This document shows positions 27,444 through 34,623 of a DNA stretch of 64,000 nt, piece after piece. Numbering within the stretch: position 1 is the first letter of the stretch; each line of letters starts with the position of its first letter. The position numbers and the translations under genes are program-made. The DNA lies in contig JAQBXN010000001.1 in the NCBI GenBank assembly GCA_027625095.1, positions 62,001 through 126,000 of the forward strand, given 5' to 3'. The notes beneath the pieces were generated by a model that saw only the letters and a program-made list of their open reading frames with translations, did no database searches and was not told the origin of the DNA. This stretch comes from Planctomycetota bacterium. GTDB lineage: Bacteria; Planctomycetota; PUPC01; JACPCR01.

Positions 27444-28329
27444 CTTCGTCTCTCCATGATGTTTTGTGTTCCCAGCCGGTCGCCCCGCGGAGTTTTGCAT
27501 TGCTCAAGAAAGACTGGTGCCCTTCCATGCTCTCCGCGATTTCAGCCAGCTCAGGTTTGAATTTTTCAACAAGTTCTCTTGAGGATTCAAGCGCGGTCGT
27601 ATCGTTTCCATTCAGAAAATACACATCGTGCGTCGGCAACTCGCCTGCGGCCTCCATCAGGATTCGATGAGCGCTGGCAACGTCTTCGCTGCCGACCCAG
27701 CACCACAGCCACGGATTCCATCCTTTCGCCGGGCCGGCGTTGGCCTTCATGGCTTCGCGTCTTTCTGCCGGAGTAATCCCCGCCGGCCGCGTTGCGTACG
27801 TTCGAATGCCGTGGCCGCGACTGAAGCTCGCCAAAAGGTCTTCACCCGCGCGTTTGGTATAGCTGTATGAATCTTCCGGGAGGCAGGGATGGGTCTCATC
27901 AATGGGCAGCGACTCAATAGGAAATGGTGTATCGCTGATTCGAAAGCCGTGTCCAAGCGAACAGTTGCTGCCGCAGAAAACAAAAGTCTTCACACCGGCC
28001 TCGACCGAAGCCATGAGCATGTAATACGTGCCAAGCATGTTCGATTTAAAAGTGGTATCGAACGGGATGCCATCCTCTTCAGCCTTGGCGCGCATGCCCG
28101 GATGATCTACCGGCCATGGCTGAGCGCCAAGGTGCTGTACGGCTTCGACGCCCTTCACGGCTTTCTGGCAATCTTCAAAACTCGTAACGTCGCATCGCAC
28201 CCAGGGATGATGCGAGATTGCTTCTGGAGGTTCGGTGCGAGAAGCGAGGACGAGCTCGTGGTCGCTTTCAAGCTCGCGAACGACGTAACTGCCGAGGCGG
28301 CCACTGGCGCCGGTGATAAGGACTTTCAA
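27436..28329 (-). CDS. NAD(P)-dependent epimerase/dehydratase (extended SDR)
   Basis: A short-chain dehydrogenase whose Rossmann motif is VLITGASGRLGSYVV. I place the start at TTG 28329 directly before KVLITGASG, giving 298 residues; an ATG at 28473 gives 48 more residues not expected for the fold, and no ribosome binding site supports either. Catalytic elements are FCGSNCSLG in the serine position and YSYTKRAGEDL (YxxxK). The overall pattern (VRCDVTSFEDCQKAV, VEAVQHLGAQPW) resembles uronate dehydrogenase-like or UDP-sugar epimerase-like SDRs acting on uronic acids. It heads the sugar-acid operon that continues with the Gfo/Idh/MocA enzyme, so a role in uronate or aldonate oxidation is likely but inferred. 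Confidence 0.82.
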   Translation of the reverse strand: MKVLITGASGRLGSYVVRELESDHELVLASRTEPPEAISHHPWVRCDVTSFEDCQKAVKGVEAVQHLGAQPWPVDHPGMRAKAEEDGIPFDTTFKSNMLGTYYMLMASVEAGVKTFVFCGSNCSLGHGFRISDTPFPIESLPIDETHPCLPEDSYSYTKRAGEDLLASFSRGHGIRTYATRPAGITPAERREAMKANAGPAKGWNPWLWCWVGSEDVASAHRILMEAAGELPTHDVYFLNGNDTTALESSRELVEKFKPELAEIAESMEGHQSFLSNAKLRGATGWEHKTSWRDEDE

Positions 28330-28500
28330 GAGAATAATAAGTAAGGAAAGGGGGCCGATGTTCTTGCCAACATCGGGTTTGGATTTCAATTCATACGTGC
28401 CAGTAATGGCGTTGTCGAGTATCGATTGCTCAGCAGCCGTAGTAGCAGCACTTGTCTCGGGTTTCCGCTGCAAGATATTCCTGCGGTCACGAGTGGCAGC

Positions 28501-28569
28501 ACTAAAGAGCCGCCGCGGAGCGTCAGCACCACTACAGAGCCGCCGCGGTGCTTCTGCACGACTACAGAG
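28501..28569. repeat. 30-base tandem repeat, 2.3 copies
   Basis: Two 30-base units beginning ACTAAAGAGCCGCCGCGG and ACTACAGAGCCGCCGCGG plus a 9-base partial third (ACTACAGAG) stand end to end in the 360-base intergenic region upstream of the cyclophilin gene. One frame would translate to SRRGASAxLQ repeats, a string that I recall turning up as an over-called peptide in related genomes. The remainder of 28330-28680 shows no gene or clear promoter. Confidence 0.75.
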
Positions 28570-28689
28570 TGATTAGAAAGTCTTCGAGGATGTGAATACT
28601 CTGTCTGCTCATTTCGTCGACGTTGAGTGGTTCAGCGCCGAATGACGGCCAACAAACAACTTCGATTTTCTACTTTCAGGGGAGATACA

Positions 28690-29319
28690 ATGATTCGAAA
28701 ATCAATGGGAATAACTATCGCTTGCGGCTTCTCGCTTCTACTGATGGGCTCAGCAGAGAGTGACGGGGTAAGCGAAAAAGCACTTAAGGAAAAAGGTCTA
28801 TCCGGTACGTTCGCCGTCTTCCATACGAGCATGGGAGACTTCGTGGTCCAGCTTTATAAAGACAAGGTGCCGATGACGGTTGATAACTTTATCGGCCTGG
28901 CCACAGGCGAGAAAAGCTGGGTAGATCCCAAGACCGGCGAAAGAGTTTCGAAACCATTTTACAATGGGCTCATCTTTCATCGCGTGATCAAAGACTTCAT
29001 GATTCAGGGCGGATGCCCCCTCGGCACTGGTACTGGAAGCCCCGGCTATAAATTCAAGGATGAGTTCCACAAAGAGCTCAGGCACTCCGGCCCCGGTGTT
29101 CTGTCCATGGCCAATTCCGGCCCCAACACCAACGGCAGCCAGTTCTTCATCACCGTGAAGGCAACCTCCTGGCTCGATTTCAAGCATTCGGTCTTTGGAA
29201 AGGTTGTTCTAAATTACGAAGTGGTCGACAAAATCGGCCGAACCGCGACTGCAAAACCTGGTGATCGGCCAGTAAAGGACGTGGTCCTCCAGGAAGTCGA
29301 AATCCTGGAAATAGAATAA
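28690..29319 (+). CDS. Cyclophilin-type peptidyl-prolyl cis-trans isomerase, exported
   Basis: A 209-residue protein starting at ATG 28690, behind a good ribosome binding site (AGGGGAG). A signal peptide ([21 protein letters not shown]) suggests a periplasmic location. The cyclophilin domain spans about 38-205, with the active-site pattern [19 protein letters not shown] (catalytic Arg), [17 protein letters not shown] and [12 protein letters not shown]. The insertion [19 protein letters not shown] after NFIGLATG is typical of bacterial cyclophilins of this class. It catalyses proline isomerisation during folding of exported proteins. A GC-rich terminator follows within 25 bases, so it is probably monocistronic. 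Confidence 0.93.
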   Translation: MIRKSMGITIACGFSLLLMGSAESDGVSEKALKEKGLSGTFAVFHTSMGDFVVQLYKDKVPMTVDNFIGLATGEKSWVDPKTGERVSKPFYNGLIFHRVIKDFMIQGGCPLGTGTGSPGYKFKDEFHKELRHSGPGVLSMANSGPNTNGSQFFITVKATSWLDFKHSVFGKVVLNYEVVDKIGRTATAKPGDRPVKDVVLQEVEILEIE

Positions 29320-29343
29320 GAGTTAAGCGATTCGAAAATTGCA

Positions 29344-29370
29344 AGGCCGCCCCATTGCGGGCGGCCTCTT
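29344..29370 (+). terminator. Intrinsic terminator after the cyclophilin gene
   Basis: AGGCCGCCC (29344-29352) pairs with GGGCGGCCT (29359-29367) around a 6-base loop. The T tract is weak (CTT), so termination efficiency is uncertain. Confidence 0.6.
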
Positions 29371-29426
29371 GCGGGGCAGTTTGATTCCCTTGCCACTGCG
29401 TGGCCTCCCAGATAGATCTCTCCAGT

Positions 29427-30431
29427 ATGAGCAACGCAGAGCAACTCCAAGAGCAGGCGATGGTCGGGAAACATGAGGAGACGGATTCGGCCGCAGGCGA
29501 ACGGATGTTCGGAGAACTGAAGGCTCTGCGTGAGAATCTCAATTCTGTCATTCGCGGCAAGGAAGAACAGATCGAGATCCTGATCATTTCACTGATAGCT
29601 GGCGGCTCAGTATTGCTGGAAGACGTACCTGGGGTCGGCAAGACAACCCTTGCCAAAGCCCTTGCCGTTTCGCTGGAATCTGACTTCAAACGTATTCAGT
29701 TTACGCCGGATCTCCTGCCTGCCGATATTCTCGGCTGTTCTGTTTACAACCCGGTCAATGGCACATTCGATTTCCGTGCAGGGCCAATCTTTTGCAACAT
29801 TCTGCTCGCCGACGAAATCAATCGCGCCTCTCCACGCACTCAGTCTGCCCTGCTCGAAGCCATGAGCGAATCGCAGGCTACCATTGAAGGCCAGCGGCAT
29901 CCGCTACCCTTACCCTTCATGGTTCTAGCCACAGAGAATCCCATTGAATTTCACGGAACGTACACCCTGCCTGAGGCCCAGATGGATCGTTTCCTTGTCC
30001 AACTTAGTCTCGGTTATCCGGACAAGGAAACTGAGATAGATATCCTGCATTCCCAGGCGGCAGAGCATCCCCTGGATCAACTGGAGCCGGTTTTGTCCCG
30101 AGAGCAGGCCGCCCAAATTCAGAAGAAGGTCAGACAAGTCCACGTAGAGCGTAAAATCAGCCAGTACATCGTCGAGATTGTCGAACGTACTCGCAACGAT
30201 GGGCGTCTGAAACTTGGTGCCAGTCCACGGGCTTCACTCGGTCTCTTCAGGGCTTCTCAAGCCGCTGCCATGCTGGGAGGCCGGGAGTTCGTCCTCCCCG
30301 ATGATGTCCAACGCCTTGCCCCGCATGTGCTTTCGCATCGACTGATCCTCAATTCCGAATCCAGATACTCCGGAACAGCAAAGACGGATATCTGCGTGGA
30401 GCTGATGAAGCAGGTCAAGGTGCCAACGTAA
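29427..30431 (+). CDS. MoxR-family AAA+ ATPase
   Basis: A 334-residue ATPase of the MoxR/RavA clade, a chaperone-like family that often assembles or activates metal or membrane complexes. The start chosen is ATG 29427 (SNAEQLQEQA); a GTG at 29400 is possible. Walker A is DVPGVGKTTLAKA, Walker B ILLADEINRASP, followed by the MoxR signature QSALLEAMSESQATIEG, sensor 1 ATENPIEFHGTYTLPEAQMDRF and the C-terminal lid (GASPRASLGLFRA, DVQRLAPHVLSHRL). Length is typical. MoxR genes usually precede DUF58 and VWA genes, but here the next gene is rpmE, so the usual partners are absent from the window. Confidence 0.92.
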   Translation: MSNAEQLQEQAMVGKHEETDSAAGERMFGELKALRENLNSVIRGKEEQIEILIISLIAGGSVLLEDVPGVGKTTLAKALAVSLESDFKRIQFTPDLLPADILGCSVYNPVNGTFDFRAGPIFCNILLADEINRASPRTQSALLEAMSESQATIEGQRHPLPLPFMVLATENPIEFHGTYTLPEAQMDRFLVQLSLGYPDKETEIDILHSQAAEHPLDQLEPVLSREQAAQIQKKVRQVHVERKISQYIVEIVERTRNDGRLKLGASPRASLGLFRASQAAAMLGGREFVLPDDVQRLAPHVLSHRLILNSESRYSGTAKTDICVELMKQVKVPT

Positions 30432-30437
30432 TTCAAA

Positions 30438-30466
30438 ACTCCATCACTCCACTACTCCGCTACTCC
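30438..30466. repeat. Short ACTCC-based direct repeats
   Basis: Four ACTCC motifs at about 8-base spacing (30438, 30446, 30454, 30462) follow the MoxR stop codon, in pyrimidine-rich DNA just upstream of the rpmE promoter. Confidence 0.5.
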
Positions 30467-30487
30467 CTCTTCCATTCCTCCATTCCG

Positions 30488-30515
30488 TTGCAGGGCTACA
30501 CCGCGCCGCTATAAT
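30488..30515 (+). promoter_or_regulatory. Probable sigma-70-type promoter of rpmE
   Basis: A perfect -10 box TATAAT (30510-30515) stands 16 bases after TTGCAG (30488-30493). Transcription would start near 30522, giving a leader of about 40 bases before the rpmE ATG, which has GAGGT as ribosome binding site. Confidence 0.6.
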
Positions 30516-30559
30516 CCGCCGCCCTTACAGGAAGCACCAGAAATTTAGAGGTCAGAATT

Positions 30560-30868
30560 ATGAAGTCAGGCATCCATCCTGAGTACAACCATGTTGTCTT
30601 TATTGATATCTCCACTGCGGATGAAGTTATCAGCCGTTCAACCATGAAAAGTCGCGAAACACGCGAGATTGACGGCGTAGAGCACTTCGTTATCAAGTGC
30701 GACATCACTTCGTATTCGCACCCGTTCTACACCGGCAAACAGAAATTTGTTGATACGGCCGGACGCGTTGAGAAATTCCAACAGCGCTACAACTGGGCCG
30801 CTCGTAAGGCCAAGCTCGAGGGCAAAGAAGTTCCAACAGAAGCAGCAGCCCCCGCAGCAGAAAGCTAG
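30560..30868 (+). CDS. rpmE: Ribosomal protein bL31, zinc-independent form
   Basis: A 102-residue large-subunit protein. The diagnostic C-terminal block HPFYTGKQKFVDTAGRVEKF is intact, and the N-terminus KSGIHPEYNHVVF is typical. The four zinc-binding cysteines of classical bL31 are absent; only one Cys remains (IKCDITSYSHP), making this the C-minus type. A low-complexity Ala/Pro tail (TEAAAPAAES) extends it beyond the usual 70-90 residues. It starts at ATG 30560 behind GAGGT. The order rpmE-prfA-prmC is a conserved bacterial arrangement, but here a 510-base spacer with a hairpin and a REP-like block splits rpmE from prfA, suggesting separate transcription. Confidence 0.93.
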   Translation: MKSGIHPEYNHVVFIDISTADEVISRSTMKSRETREIDGVEHFVIKCDITSYSHPFYTGKQKFVDTAGRVEKFQQRYNWAARKAKLEGKEVPTEAAAPAAES

Positions 30869-30907
30869 CTCTTACAATTTGGGCTGCCTGTCAGCCAGAT
30901 ATTTCAT

Positions 30908-30971
30908 GCCACGGACCGCTTGCAACACATAAAGATTCAGTGTTGCGAGCCATTCGTGGCACGTTTTGTTT
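30908..30971 (+). terminator. Long hairpin, probable terminator of rpmE
   Basis: GCCACG (30908-30913) pairs with CGTGGC (30955-30960). After a 4x4 internal loop, GCTTGCAACAC (30918-30928) pairs with GTGTTGCGAGC (30940-30950) with one G-U pair around an 11-base loop. ACGTTTTGTTT follows. The stem is far longer than needed for termination, so another role is possible. Confidence 0.55.
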
Positions 30972-31088
30972 AAAGAGGATCGCCGCCTTCGGTCCCCAAG
31001 GATCGTATGTGCAAGCGGTTATTTCGTAGATGCTTGGCCCACAAGCTCGCAGATTCATTCGTAATGAGTCGGTCCGAGGCGATTTCTG

Positions 31089-31281
31089 GCCTGAAAGGCG
31101 AAGACATAGTAGCCCAGGGCAAAGCCCTGGGTAGATGTAGGAAGAACAATCTTAGCCCTGAAAGGGCGTCACAAGTGAGTTCGCCACAACCATTTGTTTC
31201 GCCCTTACAGGGCTTGAAGACGACCATTTCTCCGTACCCAGGGCGGTGCCCTGGGCTGCTATGTTCAGGCCCCTTCGGGGC
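31089..31281. repeat. Composite REP-like block of six short hairpins
   Basis: Six small palindromes with three-base loops stand in series: GGCCT-GAA-AGGC (31089-31099), CCCAGGGC-AAA-GCCCTGGG (31113-31131), GCCCT-GAA-AGGGC (31154-31166), GCCCT-TAC-AGGGC (31201-31213), CCCAGGGC-GGT-GCCCTGGG (31237-31255) and GCCCC-TTC-GGGGC (31269-31281). The order is symmetrical about the centre: units 2 and 5 share one stem and 3 and 4 share another. Such blocks are known intergenic repeats in several phyla. No gene is supported in 30972-31381. Confidence 0.8.
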
Positions 31282-31381
31282 GGAATGATGATGAAATGGA
31301 CTTTTTTACGCAGGAATGCGGCGGCTTGCTGCTACGCTGGTACACGTTCATGGCGCAATCTTTCACGAGTAAATTCTAACC

Positions 31382-32503
31382 ATGTCCGAAAACGCATCTG
31401 AGACCATTCTTAATCCAGCAGTCCTCAAGAAGTTGGATGAATTGACGATGCGCCAGGAGCAGTTGATGCAACAGATGGCTGATCCCGCTGTCATCGCCAA
31501 TCAGAGTCTATACAGAACAGTCACCCGCGAACAGGGCGCATTGGGCAAACGGGTGAAATTGATTGTGCAGCTCAGGAAGGTCATGAAGGAGATTGAGAAT
31601 TCGCAGGCCCTGATAGAAAGCGACGACGAAGAAATGGCCGAACTGGCCGCGGCGGACATCGAAGACCTTGAACAAAAACAGGAGGACATCTGCGAAAAGC
31701 TCCAGAATCTGCTGCTCCACGACGACGGCACCGACTCACGTAACGCCATCCTCGAAATCCGTGCTGGGACGGGCGGGGAGGAAGCTGGATTATTCGCTTT
31801 GGACCTTCTGAAGATGTACAGCCGCTACGCAGAGCGACGAAAGTGGAAGGTGGAAGAAATGGATATTTCTCCCAGCGAAGCCGGCGGGATCAGCCAGGCG
31901 GTCTTTTGTATTCAGGGGGAGGATGCCTACCGATTCCTCAAGCACGAAAGCGGCGGACACCGCGTACAGCGTGTGCCGAGCACGGAGACGAGCGGGCGTA
32001 TCCACACCTCCCTGGCCACAGTTGCCGTACTGCCTGAAGCGGAAGAGGTCGAGGTAGAGATTAAGGATGAAGACATTCGACTCGACCTTTTCTGTGCTTC
32101 CGGGCCAGGCGGACAGAGCGTCAATAAAACCACTTCGGCCGTGCGACTGACTCACCTCTCCACTGGAATCGTGGTGAGTTGCCAGGATGAACGCTCGCAA
32201 CACAAGAACAAAGCCAAGGCCATGCGCGTCCTGCGCGCCAAGGTTTTTGAGGTTCAGCAGCAGCAGATCCAGAACGAGCGGGATGCGTCCCGTAGATCAA
32301 TGGTTGGTACTGGCGACCGCAGTGGCAAGGTTCGCACCTATAATTTCCCGCAGGATCGCGTTACGGACCACCGCATCGGCCACAATTTCTTTGGAATCCC
32401 AAAGATTCTGATGGGTGAAATCGATGAGATTTTTTCCGCCATGCTGGAGAACGAACGAATCGAGAAGCTGAAGAACATCGATTCGCTGCTAAGCGTGTCT
32501 TGA
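31382..32503 (+). CDS. prfA: Peptide chain release factor 1
   Basis: A 373-residue class I release factor that reads UAA and UAG and triggers peptide release. The GGQ motif with its universally conserved glutamine is in SGPGGQSVNKTTSAVRLTH. The anticodon-mimicking PxT tripeptide reads PST within RVPSTETSGRIH, placing it with RF1 rather than RF2. The N-terminal coiled coil (LKKLDELTMRQEQLMQQMA) and the C-terminal KVRTYNFPQDRVTDHRIG block are standard. It is a few residues longer than E. coli RF1 at the N-terminus. The ATG at 31382 has no clear Shine-Dalgarno. The downstream gene (15 bases) encodes its methyltransferase, so the two form an operon. Confidence 0.95.
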   Translation: MSENASETILNPAVLKKLDELTMRQEQLMQQMADPAVIANQSLYRTVTREQGALGKRVKLIVQLRKVMKEIENSQALIESDDEEMAELAAADIEDLEQKQEDICEKLQNLLLHDDGTDSRNAILEIRAGTGGEEAGLFALDLLKMYSRYAERRKWKVEEMDISPSEAGGISQAVFCIQGEDAYRFLKHESGGHRVQRVPSTETSGRIHTSLATVAVLPEAEEVEVEIKDEDIRLDLFCASGPGGQSVNKTTSAVRLTHLSTGIVVSCQDERSQHKNKAKAMRVLRAKVFEVQQQQIQNERDASRRSMVGTGDRSGKVRTYNFPQDRVTDHRIGHNFFGIPKILMGEIDEIFSAMLENERIEKLKNIDSLLSVS

Positions 32504-32518
32504 AGTTAAATCCGCGAC

Positions 32519-33580
32519 GTGAATGAAGGCAGAACCTGGACCGTCCTTGAACTCCTGCAGACCATCGAGAAATACTTCCGAGACCGCGGCATAGATTCCC
32601 CGCGCCTGGATGCCGAGCTCCTGCTCGCGCACGTCCGCGGATGCCGGCGTATTGCCCTTTACACACAATTCGACAGGCCACTGGAAACAGCCGAGCTTGA
32701 CGAATACCGGGAACTTGTCCGCAAGCGCGCCAGCCGGATGCCCGTTCATTACATCCTCGGCGAACGTGAGTTCTATTCGCTCACTTTCAAGGTCAACGAA
32801 CACGTTCTCATCCCCAGGCCCGAAACGGAACTTCTGGTCGAAAGAGTGATCGCGCTCGTAGATGAACCACACAGTCTTAAAGCGGCCCCTACCGGCGAAG
32901 AGGTGATCGAATACGATGAACTTGTGATGCCGGACAATTTTGAGGACGAAACCGCAGGTCTCCCCGAGGAGGAAGAGATTGCCTCCGGAGAGGATCACCC
33001 AGGGGAGCCCAGCCCGGAAGAAGCAAACCCGGAAGAAGCATCAGCCTACAAGCATCTATCGATCGCAGATATCGGCACCGGAAGCGGCTGCATCGCCATC
33101 ACTCTTGCATCCGAACTTCCCGGGTGCCGTCTCTGGGCTTCAGATATCAGCGAAAAGGCTCTGGAGGTCGCGCGCTCCAACAGCAGGGCGATTGAACCAC
33201 GCGCTGCCATCGAATGGTTTGAATCGGATCTGTTTGCCGGTTTCAGCGAAGGCCTCCAGCGCAGCCTGGATTTCATCGTTTCCAATCCGCCATATATCAC
33301 TGAAACGGACTACGAATCGCTGATGCCGGAAGTTCGCAAGTTTGAACCGAGCCACGCTCTGCTTGCAGGTGCGGATGGTTTGAGCTTCTATCGCCGGTTG
33401 ATCGATGAGTCTCCCACTTGGCTGAAGCCCGGAGGCTGGCTCTTGCTGGAAGCCGGTGAAGGTCAGGCACAGAAGATCCTGGAATTGGCGAATCAGCAGG
33501 GCGGCTACTGTACGAGTACTGTCACCAAGGATTATGCCGGCATCCAGAGAGTAATCGCACTGCAGTTGGCGTCAGGCTGA
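32519..33580 (+). CDS. prmC: Release factor glutamine N5-methyltransferase with acidic insertion
   Basis: A 353-residue enzyme that methylates the GGQ glutamine of release factors. The N-terminal helical domain covers about 1-95 (ELLQTIEKYFRDRGIDSPRLDAELLLAHV, RMPVHYILGEREFY, IPRPETELLVERVI). Motif I of the Rossmann fold is ADIGTGSGCIAITLA and the catalytic NPPY lies in IVSNPPYITETDY. Between them is an insertion of about 60 residues (roughly 118-178), rich in Glu, Asp and Pro, absent from ordinary PrmC of about 280 residues. The start is GTG 32519, 15 bases after prfA. Catalytic parts are intact, so it should be active; the insertion lies on the hinge between the two domains. Confidence 0.94.
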   Translation: MNEGRTWTVLELLQTIEKYFRDRGIDSPRLDAELLLAHVRGCRRIALYTQFDRPLETAELDEYRELVRKRASRMPVHYILGEREFYSLTFKVNEHVLIPRPETELLVERVIALVDEPHSLKAAPTGEEVIEYDELVMPDNFEDETAGLPEEEEIASGEDHPGEPSPEEANPEEASAYKHLSIADIGTGSGCIAITLASELPGCRLWASDISEKALEVARSNSRAIEPRAAIEWFESDLFAGFSEGLQRSLDFIVSNPPYITETDYESLMPEVRKFEPSHALLAGADGLSFYRRLIDESPTWLKPGGWLLLEAGEGQAQKILELANQQGGYCTSTVTKDYAGIQRVIALQLASG

Positions 33581-33590
33581 CTGTTCTGGA

Positions 33591-33607
33591 GCAGGTTTTC
33601 AACCTGC
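33591..33607 (+). terminator. Hairpin after prmC, possible terminator
   Basis: GCAGGTT-TTC-AACCTGC is a perfect 7-bp stem with a three-base loop, 11 bases after the prmC stop. There is no T tract, so it may act as an mRNA 3' stabiliser or a mobile palindrome instead. Confidence 0.4.
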
Positions 33608-33719
33608 CATGAATCGCATTTCTTACAAACAGAGGGTGTAGACTTACAGTATGCCGGTAACCAGATTCGCAAGAATTCGGATCTTTATGCCTCCAGTGCC
33701 CAAAGTCTGGCGACTTCGG

Positions 33720-34619
33720 CTACAGTTTAGTCGTTGCTTGTGCCAGCATTTCCCGAAACAGAATCCAGGGATCGAGGAAATAGTCCCCGCCCTGATCCAG
33801 GACTCTGAACAGAAAATGCGTGTGCTCATGCGCGCCGATCCAGACTCCAGCGGTCGTCGCGTACGCCGTACCTCGTTCGAGAGCCTGACGCTCCGGAACG
33901 AGCAGTTCCACCAAGTGATGGGACTGCAGCCACCACTCCGAACCATCCGACCAGCGGCGGATGCCTCGCCAGCGATTGTTGTTGAAACCCGCTGCCACTG
34001 AATGAAAGTAATAATGGTCATCAAATGAGATGGGGGCATAAAGCTGGGTGCCGGCAGGATGGTTTATGTCGAGCCCGCAGTGCGCGTGCGCGCCTGCGTA
34101 TGGCCCCATCCAGCAATCTTCGCCATTGTAGCAATCCTTCATATTCACACGGCCGTCGGGTAGCTCGCACCACATGCCAATCGGCTCCGGGCAAACCGAT
34201 AGCGAAGCGTCCTGAATAGCAAATCGGGCCTTTCGATTAGGCTTGCAGAGCAGCCCGGTTCGCCAGTCCTTCTCATCCATGAAACCGCCGTTCTCGATAA
34301 AGATGTCCGTGACTGCGTCGAACCAGAGCCTTATCCCGTCCTGTTCGAAAGGTTCGTAAAAGCTCTCCTGCGAGCCAACGAAGCGTTCGATACGCACCTC
34401 TTTTCCGTTTACGCGTAATTCGCATTCGAACGCGTAGACTGAAATGTCGCCGTGGTCGAGATATCCGTACGAAGGGTAGTTACGCTCAAGAACCTGTGCA
34501 GAGGTTGAGACGAGTTCGATCTCGCAAACCTCACCATCGCTCAACTCAAAGCGAAGCTTGTCACCGTGATTGAGCTCGAAGGGAGTCAGCGTCCCTTTAG
34601 CTTTTCTTTCGAGAATCAC
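33720..34619 (-). CDS. M23-like (LytM-fold) metallopeptidase domain protein
   Basis: About 299 residues. I choose the GTG at 34619, five bases after the upstream gene's stop, with GAGGG as ribosome binding site; a longer reading from 34793 overlaps that gene. The N-terminal half is beta-rich (LRFELSDGEVCEIELV, YAFECELRVNGKEV). The C-terminal half has the zinc ligand pattern of M23 peptidases: HAHCGLDINHPAGT (HxxxD), HHLVELL and HEHTHFLF (HxH). No signal peptide is present, which is odd for a cell-wall peptidase. Its coupling to a UxaC-like amidohydrolase suggests a metabolic or sugar-related role for the fold rather than peptidoglycan cleavage, but this is inference. Confidence 0.75.
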   Translation of the reverse strand: MILERKAKGTLTPFELNHGDKLRFELSDGEVCEIELVSTSAQVLERNYPSYGYLDHGDISVYAFECELRVNGKEVRIERFVGSQESFYEPFEQDGIRLWFDAVTDIFIENGGFMDEKDWRTGLLCKPNRKARFAIQDASLSVCPEPIGMWCELPDGRVNMKDCYNGEDCWMGPYAGAHAHCGLDINHPAGTQLYAPISFDDHYYFHSVAAGFNNNRWRGIRRWSDGSEWWLQSHHLVELLVPERQALERGTAYATTAGVWIGAHEHTHFLFRVLDQGGDYFLDPWILFREMLAQATTKL

Positions 34620-34623
34620 GAAT

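Noticed and set aside
31007-31288. 93-residue frame ending PGRCPGLLCSGPFGAE
   Set aside because: It is a translation of the REP-like hairpin block. Strings like this are over-called in many genomes.
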